In this document: positions 1-11,733 of the stretch, piece by piece
How the letters are laid out: each line of letters opens with the position of its first letter
Numbering within the stretch: position 1 is the stretch's first letter
Origin: Chamaea fasciata
Taxonomy: Eukaryota; Chordata; Aves; Passeriformes; Sylviidae
Direction of reading: 5' to 3'
Length of the DNA: 64,000 bases
Assembly: GCA_029207755.1 (NCBI GenBank)
Contig: JARCOQ010000006.1
Coordinates: 18,884,890-18,948,889, forward strand
Notes under the pieces: model-generated
The model's database searches: none
Told to the model about the DNA's origin: nothing
The model's input: only the letters and a program-made list of their open reading frames with translations
Position numbers and translations under genes: made by a program

Positions 1-3000
1 TGCATCTCAGGGTCTGCATCTCAGTATATTTTTGGGCTGAAAACCAAATGACGAGGTATTGGTGCATTGTGCATTAGTATTTGCTGATTCAGTCTCCAAT
101 TTCAGTTTTCTTTTCCCTTCTCCACATGCAGGGAAGCAAAAGGGGGTTTTTTCTCCCTTTTGCTTCAACGCTTTCCAATACCCTCAACTAAAAAGCCTCA
201 GGTAAGTGATAGCTGCCACATCTCATTTTCAAAAAATGCCACAGAAATTAGCAATGCTGAAAAGGTTCCCTAACTGCCATTAATGTGTTCTGCAAAAGCA
301 AGCAACTAACAATGAAATGGTTACTTCTGTGTGCAGATTCCTATATGCGTCCTCAAGTCCAGCCTTGGCCAAGACCTGAAATGGCTTCTGAATAATGCAT
401 TTATCTCTCAGGGAACACCATTCTATTTTAGAACAGAAGCCACATGAACTTATCACACTGCCCCTTCCTTCACAATTCTTTTGCTGCTTGACATGTCCCC
501 CAGGCAGACTGTGTGAGACAGACCTTTCCTCTCTAAGATTCTGCCATTTTTGGCAGCCTTCTGACATATACTCTATTCATTGCCTGCATTTACTGGATCT
601 CAGCTGAACTATTCTCAACTGCCCATATTTTGCTGCTACATTCCTCATCCTGCTATCACCCAGCTCTGTAACTCTATCATGTGTAACAAAATATTCTCAC
701 TTGTGAAAAAGAACGGTATGAAAAAGAGCATAAACAGACTTGCCCTTAAATCTTTACATAACTCACTTGTGTAAGAGCCTGAGGGGAGGTAAGAGGTGCA
801 AACACATGCCCTGTGGGCGATATTCCAGCCTCCAGGCTGGAATTATGACAAGGACATTTAGACAGCCTGCTTGACAGACTGGTTCAACAAGTCTCTTTAA
901 ATGCAAGTAAAGCTTTTGAATCATCCTACAAGACTTTCTCTTTTTCCAGATCACCCTCTATATTTAAATATTTATTGCTGGTCTCTCTGTTCTGCTTTCC
1001 TTTCCCAGGTCTTGTGTGAGCATCCTGTCCTTTATCATAGAAAGCGAACCTGAGCACCAAGCCTTGTGTAGATCTTCTGGACAGGCCTTGCACTTCCAAA
1101 TAATAAAAAAGTCTTCATATTTACCAAGTTGTACACATTTCTGTACAATTTTTATCTCTAGTGTTGAAATTGTAGAACTCCTTATGCTGGAATATTGTGA
1201 ATGTCAAAAGGAAATTATATTGGAAAAAGATTAGACAGATTTAGTGAGGATAGTACATATGTAGCTAGTAAACAAGGCAGAGGCACAGTTTCTAGTTCAC
1301 AAAGTCCTCAAACTTTTGAATAATTGTAAAAGCCAAGTTGCTCCAAGGGACAGTTCATTCTGAGCTTTCTCCTGTTTCTTTTTTCACTTGACAGCTTAAT
1401 AGAAAATTTTGCACAATTTGCATGATTGTTTACTCAAGACTTGTCCAACAAAGAAAGCTTGAATTTCAAATTTTAAAGAGGGCATTTTAGTGTGAGGTTT
1501 AGTAAATTTAGGACATATTTCAAGGATTTACCATAAAAACTACCAATAACACTTATTTTAAACATAAAAGCTTAATTTAATAAAAGTTAAAACAGAATTG
1601 GCTGTACAGTATTCATAGATGCAGATATATATTTTTGGGTCTGTAAAGGCTACATAAATGGATACATCATGCATAAAAAATGAGACTTGTTTTCCCATTA
1701 CTCATTATAAGGCAGTGTTGTCTAATGGGAGTAAACTAGGTTAGTAAACTGCTTCTTCAGCAAATTACCTTCACAATTGATTCCAGCTGCAACAAAAAGA
1801 TAAATCATATACAACATTTCCAGATAGCCAAATTACAAGCAATTTAGATTTTTCTCCTTAGAATTGTATATCACATTTGTAGGATCTTTCTTCCAGTTCA
1901 AAGTCTGCTGTTGTAACTCCTTCTGGCAAAAGTTATCACAACCTTAGTGCCTTGCTAGCAAAAATTACACAGAGGACATTTCTCCTCTGGAAAATGAGGA
2001 GTGTTTTGACCTTGTTTTATTTATCTACGTCTTTTTATAAAATGTTTTCAGTATGGTCATCTAATTAAACCCAGAGATCATGACCTGTATGACTATTTGT
2101 ATTTTCAAAGCAGTAGCAGAAAAATTCAAGTTGAACTTATTTTCTGTATAATATGTATAAAAATCTGCATACTAGGAAAACTTATTGGACATACTGTTTT
2201 AAAATATTTTGAGAATAAGGTCATAATTCAGGAAAACTTTTAAACCACAGGCACTTCATAATACGGTGCATAAAAGTTGTCTCATTCCTACTGAGAAAGT
2301 TTTATTAATTGTAGGTTTATAAATGTACTTTTGAGACACAATGCTAGGTACTTTTGAGACACTTATGTAATTGAATGGTAATTTCTGTGAAAATTAGATG
2401 ACTGTGTGCATGACCACTACCTCCACAAGCTTGGTTTATGCACTTAGACATAGAAAGTGATGACACAGAACTCCTTTCCCTCCTTGAAACTTATATGACT
2501 CAGGTTATAATAATTGCAATAAATGCGGTCTAAATCACTCTCCAAAACAGGGTTGCTATTATGTATACTGGGAAAATTCCCTCAGCTAAGAACAGTCCTC
2601 AGCCCATGCTGTTCCCTGAGCATTTCACTGGCATTTTTTGGAAGATTGCTATTTGTCCAGACATGTATTTGTCCATACAGCAAGTAAAGCCAGAACCACA
2701 GCTTGTGTCCAAGTCCTGATCAGTTTGCTAATGCAGCGGTAGTCTAAGAAAGCTCCAGAGACCTATCTTTTGGACATAAAATGGAGTTGTAAGATTAGAA
2801 ACCTTCTACTCTGAGTGTTTGATATTCCTGGGGGACAAGGAATCCTGAGTTCTGGACCACTTGTGCAATTTATTTACTGATTCTTAATGCAGAAGGATAA
2901 ATAAGCCATCCCCAAAAGAACAATAGAACCTTGTTTCCCCTTCCTGTGTGAGAACAGCTTAATGTCTGGCAATATTCAATTTTCTCTTGCACATCTGCTG

Positions 3001-4471
3001 ACTTCTTGGCTCATATATCCTTATGTAGCCTTTCTGCTTTAGATACCCTTATACATCCTTTCTACCTGGTGGTACAGGCTCGGCTATACAGATTGAGAAA
3101 GATCTCTCTGTCATGTGAGTTGCTGCTGTTCAAATAGTCCATGATTTTGTGGACAGAAAATCTTTCCTGAGGTATTTGAGTTGATATTTTGAGACCCCAC
3201 TGAAACTGATGGGGGACTAGAATAAACATTATTTATATCCTGGAGGAACACCTAAAGATACAAAGAAATCAGTGGAAAAAAAATTTAAAAAAACGGGTTC
3301 TTGCTGCCTTCAAGATTGGTTTGTAAATAATGGAGTCCAATACTGGACTGTGAATCTCTGCCTCATTTAGTTTTAAGCCTATACAAAGGCAGGATATCAC
3401 CCATCCCCTTTACTTCTGCATATAGTGAGGTTTGGCTTAGACATCCTCCAAACTACTATATAGTTGCTCAGATTGTCTAAACATGGGCAGTTCTTCCCAT
3501 TCCAGTGATTTAGGGATTTAGAGGACAATTTAGACCACCAAAACCTGCTTTTGGGTGTTGTATAACATTAGCCATGGGAATATTTGGACCCTTCACTAAA
3601 TATTAAAGCCATGTTCATATTTAAACAATTCAATTCTCTTTAAGACTGTGCACAGCATTATTAAAATCTACTCGTCTACTTAATTCCCTCAGGCCTGAGT
3701 TATCCTTTCATATAGAGCTACTGCACACTAGAAACAGCTGCTGTCAGCAAAAACAACCTATCTGAAAATCTACAAAGCTTCACAAGCCTTAACAGCTTAA
3801 CAGACCACTACAGAACAGAGGTGTGAAGTTTACTGAAGTCCAATTGATTAAAGTCACATGCCAGTCTTAGCTGGAAAGAAAAGAAAAGAGGTATTTATAA
3901 ATATTTGGAAAAGTCTTTCAAACAGAGTTGGCAAGTACAGCTTCCTTGAAGATTTCTCAGTCTTTGTTGTATTGGGATAGATCTGTAAGTAATTTAAGAT
4001 AGTACAGATCCATCATTTTCAAAAAGTACTTCTGGGCTTTCAGGAGCTGAGACTATCACCCTGTGAATTTTAGAGCACAGCAGGGGCTTATTTCATATCC
4101 ATAAAATACCTTGCTGTGAAGTTAAAATTATTGCCTAACAATCATGCATATTTTTTTAAAGAGTGGTATCAAAAATTTGGCTCATGACTACAAATTTATC
4201 AGGAATAAATTTACCAAAATGTCAGGAAAAACTAGCCAGTTGGGGAAGAAATTTTGATTTAAGTAGAGAAATTTTCCTTTCTGGAAATTTGAAATAACAC
4301 AAGTCCAGATAAAATTAATAGCAACCAGAGACTCTGATGCAGCATAGTATAGTTTTTCAAAACTCCTCGGTAAATAGAGAAATCCTCTGTTGAAATGCAA
4401 GGTTTTCTTTAATTTCAACAACTATGGGATCAGAAGTTGCCTTTGTGAATTTGCATTAAGAGTTGCCATGG
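1..4471. other. Noncoding AT-rich DNA, no gene seen
   Basis: No open frame here exceeds about 95 codons and none resembles a protein I know. There is no GC-rich island and no convincing exon with splice signals. I recognise no transposon. The only local structure I noted is a 15-bp direct repeat near 2.3 kb. The stretch could be intergenic or part of a long intron; the sequence alone does not say. Confidence 0.6.
2325..2362. repeat. Two 15-bp direct repeats, period 23
   Basis: The 15-mer gtacttttgagacac occurs at 2325-2339 and again at 2348-2362. This is seen directly. It is probably a small local duplication; I attach no function to it. Confidence 0.85.
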
Positions 4472-5106
4472 TGTCCTGGTTTAGGGTAAATTTGGGAAGA
4501 AACTTCCAAAAGGGGTCCTCTGAAAAGCAAATTCAAGTGGCCCCTCCCCTTACTGGTTTGGGAAAAGATTTCCTTGGAGAAAAGTGGAAAAAGCCCCCAT
4601 TTATTTAACAAGAAAAGTATTCACAAGCATAAAAAATGAATACTATTAAACAATGGAATTGCTTGCTGTTCTGAAGAGAGGGCAAATTCAGAAAGTCCTT
4701 GTCATGGGGTGTAGCTCAGCTCACTCAGTCTCTTATCAGTCCCTCCTGCACTGGAATGCAGCATCCTGGGCCCCGGTGGGACACAGGCCTGAGCTCCCGG
4801 TGTTTTTCTGGGTTTTCAGTCCAGAACAGGCTGATCAGTTCCAAGAAAAAGAAAAGCTACAGTCCAGGGAACTTCTCTGCCTCAGCTAGCTAAAAAAAAC
4901 TAACCAAGGAGAGCTCTCTCCCACTGCTCATGCTGCAGACAGCACAGTCTGGAGAAGGAGCAAGGGCAGTCTCTGCAAACAAACTGTGCTCTGCTGCTTC
5001 TCCCCATTTCGCTCTTGGACCCAGTGTTAAAGGTGCAGAACTTAGTATCCAGCATAAACAGAACAGACAATTGGGGATACAAGCATCATAAAGTCAGCCT
5101 AGGACA
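4472..5106 (+). mobile_element. Solo LTR, songbird ERV family, 635 bp
   Basis: The element begins tgtcctggtttagggtaaat and ends tcagcctaggaca, the TG...CA termini expected of an LTR. It is flanked by an exact 5-bp direct repeat, catgg at 4467-4471 and 5107-5111, which is the target-site duplication. The start is one I recognise as a common songbird LTR family (ERV1/ERVK-like, exact name not checked). No gag, pol or env lies beside it, so it is a solo LTR left after LTR-LTR recombination. Short open frames inside it are not genes. A second LTR in the opposite direction starts only a few bases after its duplication. Confidence 0.88.
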
Positions 5107-5112
5107 CATGGG

Positions 5113-5523
5113 CACTGACAATGATTGACAGAGAAATATGGACTCCATGGGTTGCACACATGAAGCCGTTTATTGATACACCTAGCTGAGTTTATATACC
5201 TTTTCATTATAAAACAAGTAATATTGCCAATTACATTGCTTAAGTCATGCCTCCTACTAACTAACACAAGTATGTGCTGTTTTATCTAAATTCTGATTGC
5301 TGAGCATGTATCGTACCAAGCACATCGCTGTCTCTTGCATTCCTTTCTCAAACTCCTGCTTTCGGTTGCCACAGCTTGCAGCCTCCTAATACTAACATAT
5401 CCACTTCTGCCATGAGCTGAAGAGTGCTCCCAGCTCGGCTCTCTAGCTGCATTCCCACAGGGTAACATTTTGTTTGTGGAGGAAATGGTGTGGGCCTTCA
5501 GAGAAGAACCTTTCACAGACACA
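5113..5523 (-). mobile_element. Solo LTR, minus strand, alpharetrovirus-like promoter layout
   Basis: On the minus strand the element starts near 5523 with tgtgtctgtgaaaggttctt. It carries a TATA box (plus-strand tttatata at 5191-5198) and, only about 17 bases further on, an AATAAA signal (plus-strand tttatt at 5169-5174). A TATA box and poly(A) signal this close together are characteristic of avian leukosis/sarcoma-type LTRs, as opposed to ERVL LTRs. The U5 end is placed near 5113 by composition; I could not fix a clean target-site duplication, so both ends carry a few bases of uncertainty. No internal viral genes are attached. Confidence 0.75.
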
Positions 5524-5837
5524 CCTGGCTCTTACCAAGCTCAAGATATCTAGCTGAGGGTGGATGTGAGAGGTGCAACAGGAAGAACAACCAAATGAGA
5601 TTTTACTTTCAAATTGTAAGAATAATATTACTTTGCAGACATGGAGATTTTAGATAAGAGAATACAGATTGTGGAAATCCTAACAGGTATTCTATAGTAA
5701 TTGATGACTGACAAACTACCAATGTAAGGGAAAAGCTTTTTCCTTATAAACCTTATAATATACTTCCTTTGATAGACAACTTGCTTGAAAACTTCCAAAG
5801 ATATTGCCTGAGAAAGGCCCTAGATGCAATTTTCTTA

Positions 5838-5839
<2 letters not shown>

Positions 5840-5876
<37 letters not shown>
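5840..5876. repeat. Poly(T) run, 37 bases
   Basis: An uninterrupted run of 37 T. It could be the poly(A) tail of a minus-strand retrocopy, but the flanking bases do not resemble any gene or SINE I know, so a simple mononucleotide expansion is equally likely. Confidence 0.9.
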
Positions 5877-5877
<1 letters not shown>

Positions 5878-6935
5878 TGGAATCAGTTTTTAAAAGAGTT
5901 CAAAACATTATCTATGCTATACCAGATATTGAAATGGTGAATTAATAAGGTAGTGAATCATTATCTGTAATTACTTTGATAACTCTGAAACTGAAGAGGC
6001 AACAAGGGTGAAGGTTTGTATTTCATACAAATAATTTGGAATAAAGAAAGAGGTTAGAAGTTAAAAGAAATTACTGTTCTGATATTCAGGCATCCTATTG
6101 TGTTTGGATTTTAGTTCCTTACTCTAAAAGCTTGGATAGGAGTCATAGATTGTGAAATGAAAATAGTTTATTACAGTGGTCTTTTATTATGAAGGTTGAA
6201 ATAGAAATAAGAATGGTCACACACACCCACTTAGATCTTGCACAAAAGAAAGAGATGGTGGCTATTCTGAATTTAGTGGCTTTAAGAGATGATCTCAGAG
6301 GTTTCTGCTAATGCAGGCATGATTCAGCTGGTTGTCTTTCCAAAAGTTCCTGGGTTTGTGTCTCCATTGTAAAATTTAAATTGTGTCATAAATACTATTG
6401 GCTAATGTTAGACTGATCTGTGATTAATTTTGTTCATGCTAGGACAATGGTTTTTTACCTGAGGGTGTGTCCTTAAACATTTGTGCCACTGTCCACTGCT
6501 CACAGTGCATACTGTCACAAGCAGTGTAAGTCCTACAAAAGATAATAACAAGGACAGAGATTTGAGTTTATTTTGCAAAAACCTTTATTCTTATCTCCTT
6601 TAGCAGTTTTAAGAACCCAAATTCAGTTTATTGTTTCATTTTATTATGAGAGACATAGTTGGATGGAGAACATATATAATTTTGGAAGTACAGGAAATGA
6701 GGAAAATATGATGTTCTGGTGTGTCCAAACAAGACAGCTTTTGTAAATAGATGCAAATATTACAAGCAGATTTCAGCTCAGTTTGCAGAGGGAATATGCT
6801 ACATTAAGGTATAGCAGTAGAGTTAATCAGCCTGTCAGAATTTAATAACCAATTGTCTTAAATTCTAGGTAACGGAGAAAAAAACTCTTTTATTTTTCTT
6901 TTTAGTACTATCTCAGATTTTTTGTGTTTCTGGCT

Positions 6936-6993
6936 ACACAACAACAACAACAACAACAATAATAATAATAATAATATTAATAATAATAATAAT
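6936..6993. repeat. (ACA)n-(AAT)n compound microsatellite
   Basis: About seven ACA/CAA units run straight into about eleven AAT units, broken once by tatt. The compound structure suggests that the AAT block arose by mutation and expansion of the ACA block. It creates a spurious poly-asparagine frame. Confidence 0.95.
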
Positions 6994-9900
6994 TTGGTGA
7001 GGCAGAAAGTGGTAGTAGGAGTTATAGTTAAAGTCCTTCAGACAGAGATAATAGATCCTACAGTTCCTGACAGCTTGACTTTCCTTTTACTTGTAATTCA
7101 AAGGAAAACCAGCTTGCTCTTCTTCAATCATTATGTTGGGGCTTTTTAAAAATAAAAGTAGTTATGACTCCTGAGCTTTGCATTGGGTTACACCCTGTTT
7201 CTATGAAAGAGGTGAAGATATTTAGCATTCATATCATGCTGGACCCCCTGGATTAGGATGAAGGAGTCAGGGTGCTTCCTTTTCTGACAGTAGGTTATTT
7301 TGGGCATAGGCTAAAGCTGATGTTTAGAGAGACCATGGGAACCAGAGGGCTGCTCAGAGCAGCTCCTGGAGAGGCTTCTGTATCTCTGAAGTAAACAGCA
7401 CTGTGGAGCAGGCTTTCCTGATGATGTTCTTGGACATCTACAGTCTGTTAAATTCCCACAAACACAAAATGTGGGTGGTCTGGATCCTGCCATAGTATTG
7501 TTAGAAAAGAAATTATTCTAAAAGAATGAGTTACATAGAGTGAGAGCTACCTTGTTTGTCTAAAATTTAAAAATCTATGATTTGAACAAATTGTCATTTT
7601 TATCTTCCAAAGAACACATTACCTCTGCTGTGTGGAATACCCATATGATCTGCACTGTCAGATTCTATTATTATTGTGACAGATACTGTAGCATATAAAT
7701 TTTAAACTAATGAAAAAAATGTCATCCACCTTTTGGAGCTAAATGTTCAAAGTGCATCAGGTATTCAATTTGATAGATCATTCTTCAGACAGTTTGAGAA
7801 GAATTGCATATTAAAAATACAGTGAATGGGAGAAACCCTCACTTTTATCCAGCTTCACATTTCTTAAACTAAATCTGGAGAACTCATGAGGGGTCTACTT
7901 CCAAAAATATTTCTTTACTCGAAGTGACTGGGAAAAAAAAAGGTAAACAAAATATTTGTCTATTAAGATAAATTTGATTTGCATAAAAACTAAAACAGGA
8001 CATTAAAATTTATTAATGCTGATTTTCTGTTTATTATGGTCTCCTGGAAATAGTTGAAAGGGGAAGGACTAGCTGCAGTTTATTGCTTTCTTATTATTTT
8101 GTAGCTGAATGGTATCAACATTTATGATTCTCTAATAAAAGAACACACATTGGGTTTTATAGGCTTGAGCAGCTGATAAATTCCATAGAATGTTTTAATG
8201 CAGACAACGTTTCTTATGGGAAAAAAAAATTAAAAACCTTTTCAGGTTCCAGATACAACAAAATTTTAGATGTTGTTAAAGCTGGAGAGAAAATGAAGAT
8301 CTTGAAAGCTGAAACCCTTAGACAATTTCAGTTTGAAGACACTTGAACACAAGAGCAAATATGAATCTAAATATGAAATATCCTAGGCTGTTTTGTTTGC
8401 ATGTTCATTAGCATTTTCATGTTAGCATTATCATTAACATTTTCTTGTGTTTCAAATGCTGCACCAATTAAATCATTGCTTAAAATATCAACAAGTGCCC
8501 ATTATTGATGAGGGTAAAAACATCACATTTCTCTTAATGTACTTATTACTTTTATCTTTCCTCTTTCTCTTACATACTTTTGGAAACCATAAAGTTTTTT
8601 AGCAAACCATAGAGGATATAAACCAGCACAGAAATAGTTATTCTTAAAGGCACTAATACTCAGATTGAAATTACATAGGGTGTAATTTAAACAAATGTTA
8701 TATGATTTTTATTGTAATCAATTTACAGGGACTCAGGAATATAATAGCTATTTACCCCCTTCCTCACTTTCTGAAAGTCAAAATTTGAGAAATCCACCAT
8801 TACAGTTGTTTTCTAGACATTTTCCATTAACTTACTGGGAAAGCTTCCTTTACTAACTGGAAAAAGAAGGAAAGAGAAACACTTCCTCAGAAGTTAAAGA
8901 AATCCACATTTCGAATAATCTATAAGGCTTATCCTGTCAGTGGAAGTTTGATTGCTTTTTCAAATGTGTTTCATTTCTGTGTTCTCAGTAGATACAAGGG
9001 CTTTTCTTCCCATCCGTGTGTGTGTTTTTGGTGCCTCAAGAGCCAATGCACAGAGGGAAAATTGGAAACTTTCAGGACTTACTCAGGCAAAACAATGGGA
9101 ACAGGAAGCTTGTCACATCCATACTCAGCTTCCTTCCAAACACAGCCCTTGTAGTGCTTTGGCAGATAATGCTGAATAATAAATCAAGTTATAGGAGATA
9201 AGCTGAAGAAAGGAAAACAACAGATTTTTCACTCTAAAAGGGAAAACATTTTAACGTGAAGAAACTTGTCATTCTGTAAAATCCATGACATTTCTAGAAT
9301 CATCCCTGCAGTCTGATTATATATGGAAATGATCTTTAGACAAAGTGAACATTTCACAGTTCTGAGCTTGATATTTTTTTATTTATCTCCTACAGTTTCA
9401 AACAATTTAGAGGATGTAAACCACATGTGGTTTACCATTGATCTTTACTATAAATCAGAAGAATGACGAAAATTGTGGATAAAGGTCAGTGAATTTTATT
9501 CCACTTCCCCTTCACTTATATCTTCTGTTATTTAAAATAAATTGTATTATTTTGTGCTACAATAACTTCTTGTTTCGGGGGGACAACAAGTAATATCTGG
9601 GATGTTATTTAGTTTGATTCCAAAATAGAGGTTTTTTCATTTTCTGGTATGAAAAAGCCTCAGAGAAACACAGCAGGAACTCTAACAGCATATATTAAAA
9701 CTGTTGGTTTTGTTTTTTTTTTTTTGGGAGAGCAATAACAGGCATTATTCATTTGATTTCAGCTGCATTGCATAAGTAAGTAGTAGTTATCCCTTGCATT
9801 TTAGTGGAAGGAAAAAGATCTAGTTTTGCTAGGATTACATTATCAATGCAATGTAACAAGTGAAGCATTTTTCTTTGTTTTTTTTTTTCCAAAGAAATAT

Positions 9901-11193
9901 TTTAGAACAGGCTGAAGTACAGACACTGGGAAATGTGCAAAAGGTGGAGCCTTATCCCTTACTCAAAGTTTCATCAGGTTTTTGTTCAGGACCTCATCCA
10001 CCACTCATCAGTTTTTAAAAATTTTTTGTCCATCAAAGACCAATCTGAGCATATTTTTTCTTTTTTGAAGCATAAGAAATGTCCAATTCTTAGGAATACA
10101 CTGCATAAAAAAATCTTCAATACAATATGTTTGACTTCTCCATAAATAATTTTACTGTATGAATTCAGAGTTTCTTAATATATTTGGTCTTATTCATTTT
10201 GATGTACTGTGATTTTCCTGCCGCATGCTGTAGGTCATGCTGTGGGATTAGTAATACAGCCATTCTGCTACTGACTAGTAACTGAGAGAAGCTGTTTTCA
10301 TAACCTTTTTTGAAGATTGCCACATCTATATTTTTATTTCTGTTTTCCAGCTTATCTTGACTTTCCAAAATACTTGCAAGCTCCTTATCAGTAGAGTCTC
10401 AAAACTCATAGTAGGGAATAAGTTCATTTTTTTAGCTAGCATGCTATCAGTTCAGGGAAAAGTCACTCAAAAGCATGACCAAAACAGTCTCAATAGATTT
10501 TAATTGTAACCTTGAAAGAAAAAGGAATGTTATCTCAAATGATCAAGCCTAATTATTCAGGACTTTAGAGATCATTATCAAAACTTCAGTCAAGTTAGAT
10601 GTACTAGATAAGCCTGACTGCTGGATGGACTTCAGAAGATCCTTGAGAGCAAGGTGATTTGGCAGGCCGACCTTCATCTGAAACACATATGTACATGTGC
10701 ACTCACCCAACTGTGTGCTTGTGAAATGTTTTACACAACAATAACATCCAAGTCTAATTTTTTTCTTATATCAGAGCATTGGACTTCACAGAAGAAAATT
10801 TTCTTTGTGCTTTAACAAAACTGATATACAAAAAATTGTAGAAGATTTTATCTTCATGCACATGAACAGGTTAGAGTAAGTATTATTATGCATGTCCCTA
10901 AAGATAAATCATCCTATTTACCTTTGCAGGATGGAGAGAGCAACATTGTGCCTGGGTTTAATGTTGCTGCCAAAAAGCCAGTTAAACAGATTATTAACAG
11001 CTGTAGAAGCAGCCTAAATTCTCTATGTAGATAAAAAACCACAGTAGCAGTGGCCTTAGAAGTGATGAATCAGTGTAGTAAGGAAAAAGTCTCTTTCTGT
11101 ACTTTTTCAGTTTGTAGTATGAAGGTGTGCTCTGAAGTGTGAGTTTGAAGGTTTTTCCTGGATTTTAAAATGTACTTTATTTTAAGTTGTGTT

Positions 11194-11733
11194 ACAATCC
11201 GATTAGTGAGAGATGCCTCTGCCCAAACTAAGTGCAGACAGACCATATGCCACAGACAACAATATGGATTTTATTTAACAATGAGTGTGAGGTAGACCTA
11301 TAGAAAGAAATAGAAAAGGGGGCTAGGGAGAGAGAAAGACCAAGCAGAACATCTGTGGGTCCAGCAGCGTCCCTTGGTCCCTCTTTGCCCTGGATTTCTC
11401 AGTGGTGGGAGTCCCAGAGCCATTTTTCTGTGGGTACCACATTTATACAGTCCAGGTTTTGGTATCCATGGGGTGATCACAGATGCTATTCCCATAACTT
11501 GGGATGTTATATGTATGGACAATACATATGATATATGTTTGTTGCTTCCTTTCCCACAGTTTGTCACAGTGGGAATTTTTGTCTGGATGCATTAAGCAGG
11601 ATGCGCTAACCACATTGCCTCTGCCTGGCCTGGAATTAGAGCCTTTCTGTTGCAAATGCCTCCCTTCTGTGCTTATCTCAAATACCTGCTGTGGTGGCTT
11701 ATCTTATGACAAGATTCTTCTGTGGCCTTGACA
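11194..11733 (-). mobile_element. Solo LTR, minus strand, about 540 bp
   Basis: On the minus strand it starts tgtcaaggccacag (plus-strand end near 11733) and carries a TATA-like tgtataaatg (plus strand around 11443) and an AATAAA signal inside aaataaaatc (plus strand around 11270). A 5-bp direct repeat, gtgtt, flanks it at 11189-11193 and 11734-11738. With those limits the minus-strand 3' end reads ttgt, not the usual ca, so the terminus may be mutated, or the true end may be a few bases out with the repeat partly accidental. No coding region is attached. The 70-89 codon frames inside it on both strands are chance. Confidence 0.72.

Larger units (their letters stand above)
5524..11188. other. 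Noncoding AT-rich DNA, no gene seen
   Basis: Open frames are short and unrecognisable. The 75-codon frame starting at 6922 is an asparagine run made by the (ACA)n(AAT)n array. A block at about 7.2-7.5 kb is less AT-rich than its surroundings and may be an old unrecognised repeat. Elsewhere I see only unique-looking AT-rich sequence, with a long poly(T) run at 5840-5876. Confidence 0.55.

Noticed and set aside
6922..7149. Asparagine-rich open frame
   Set aside because: Created by the (ACA)n(AAT)n microsatellite.
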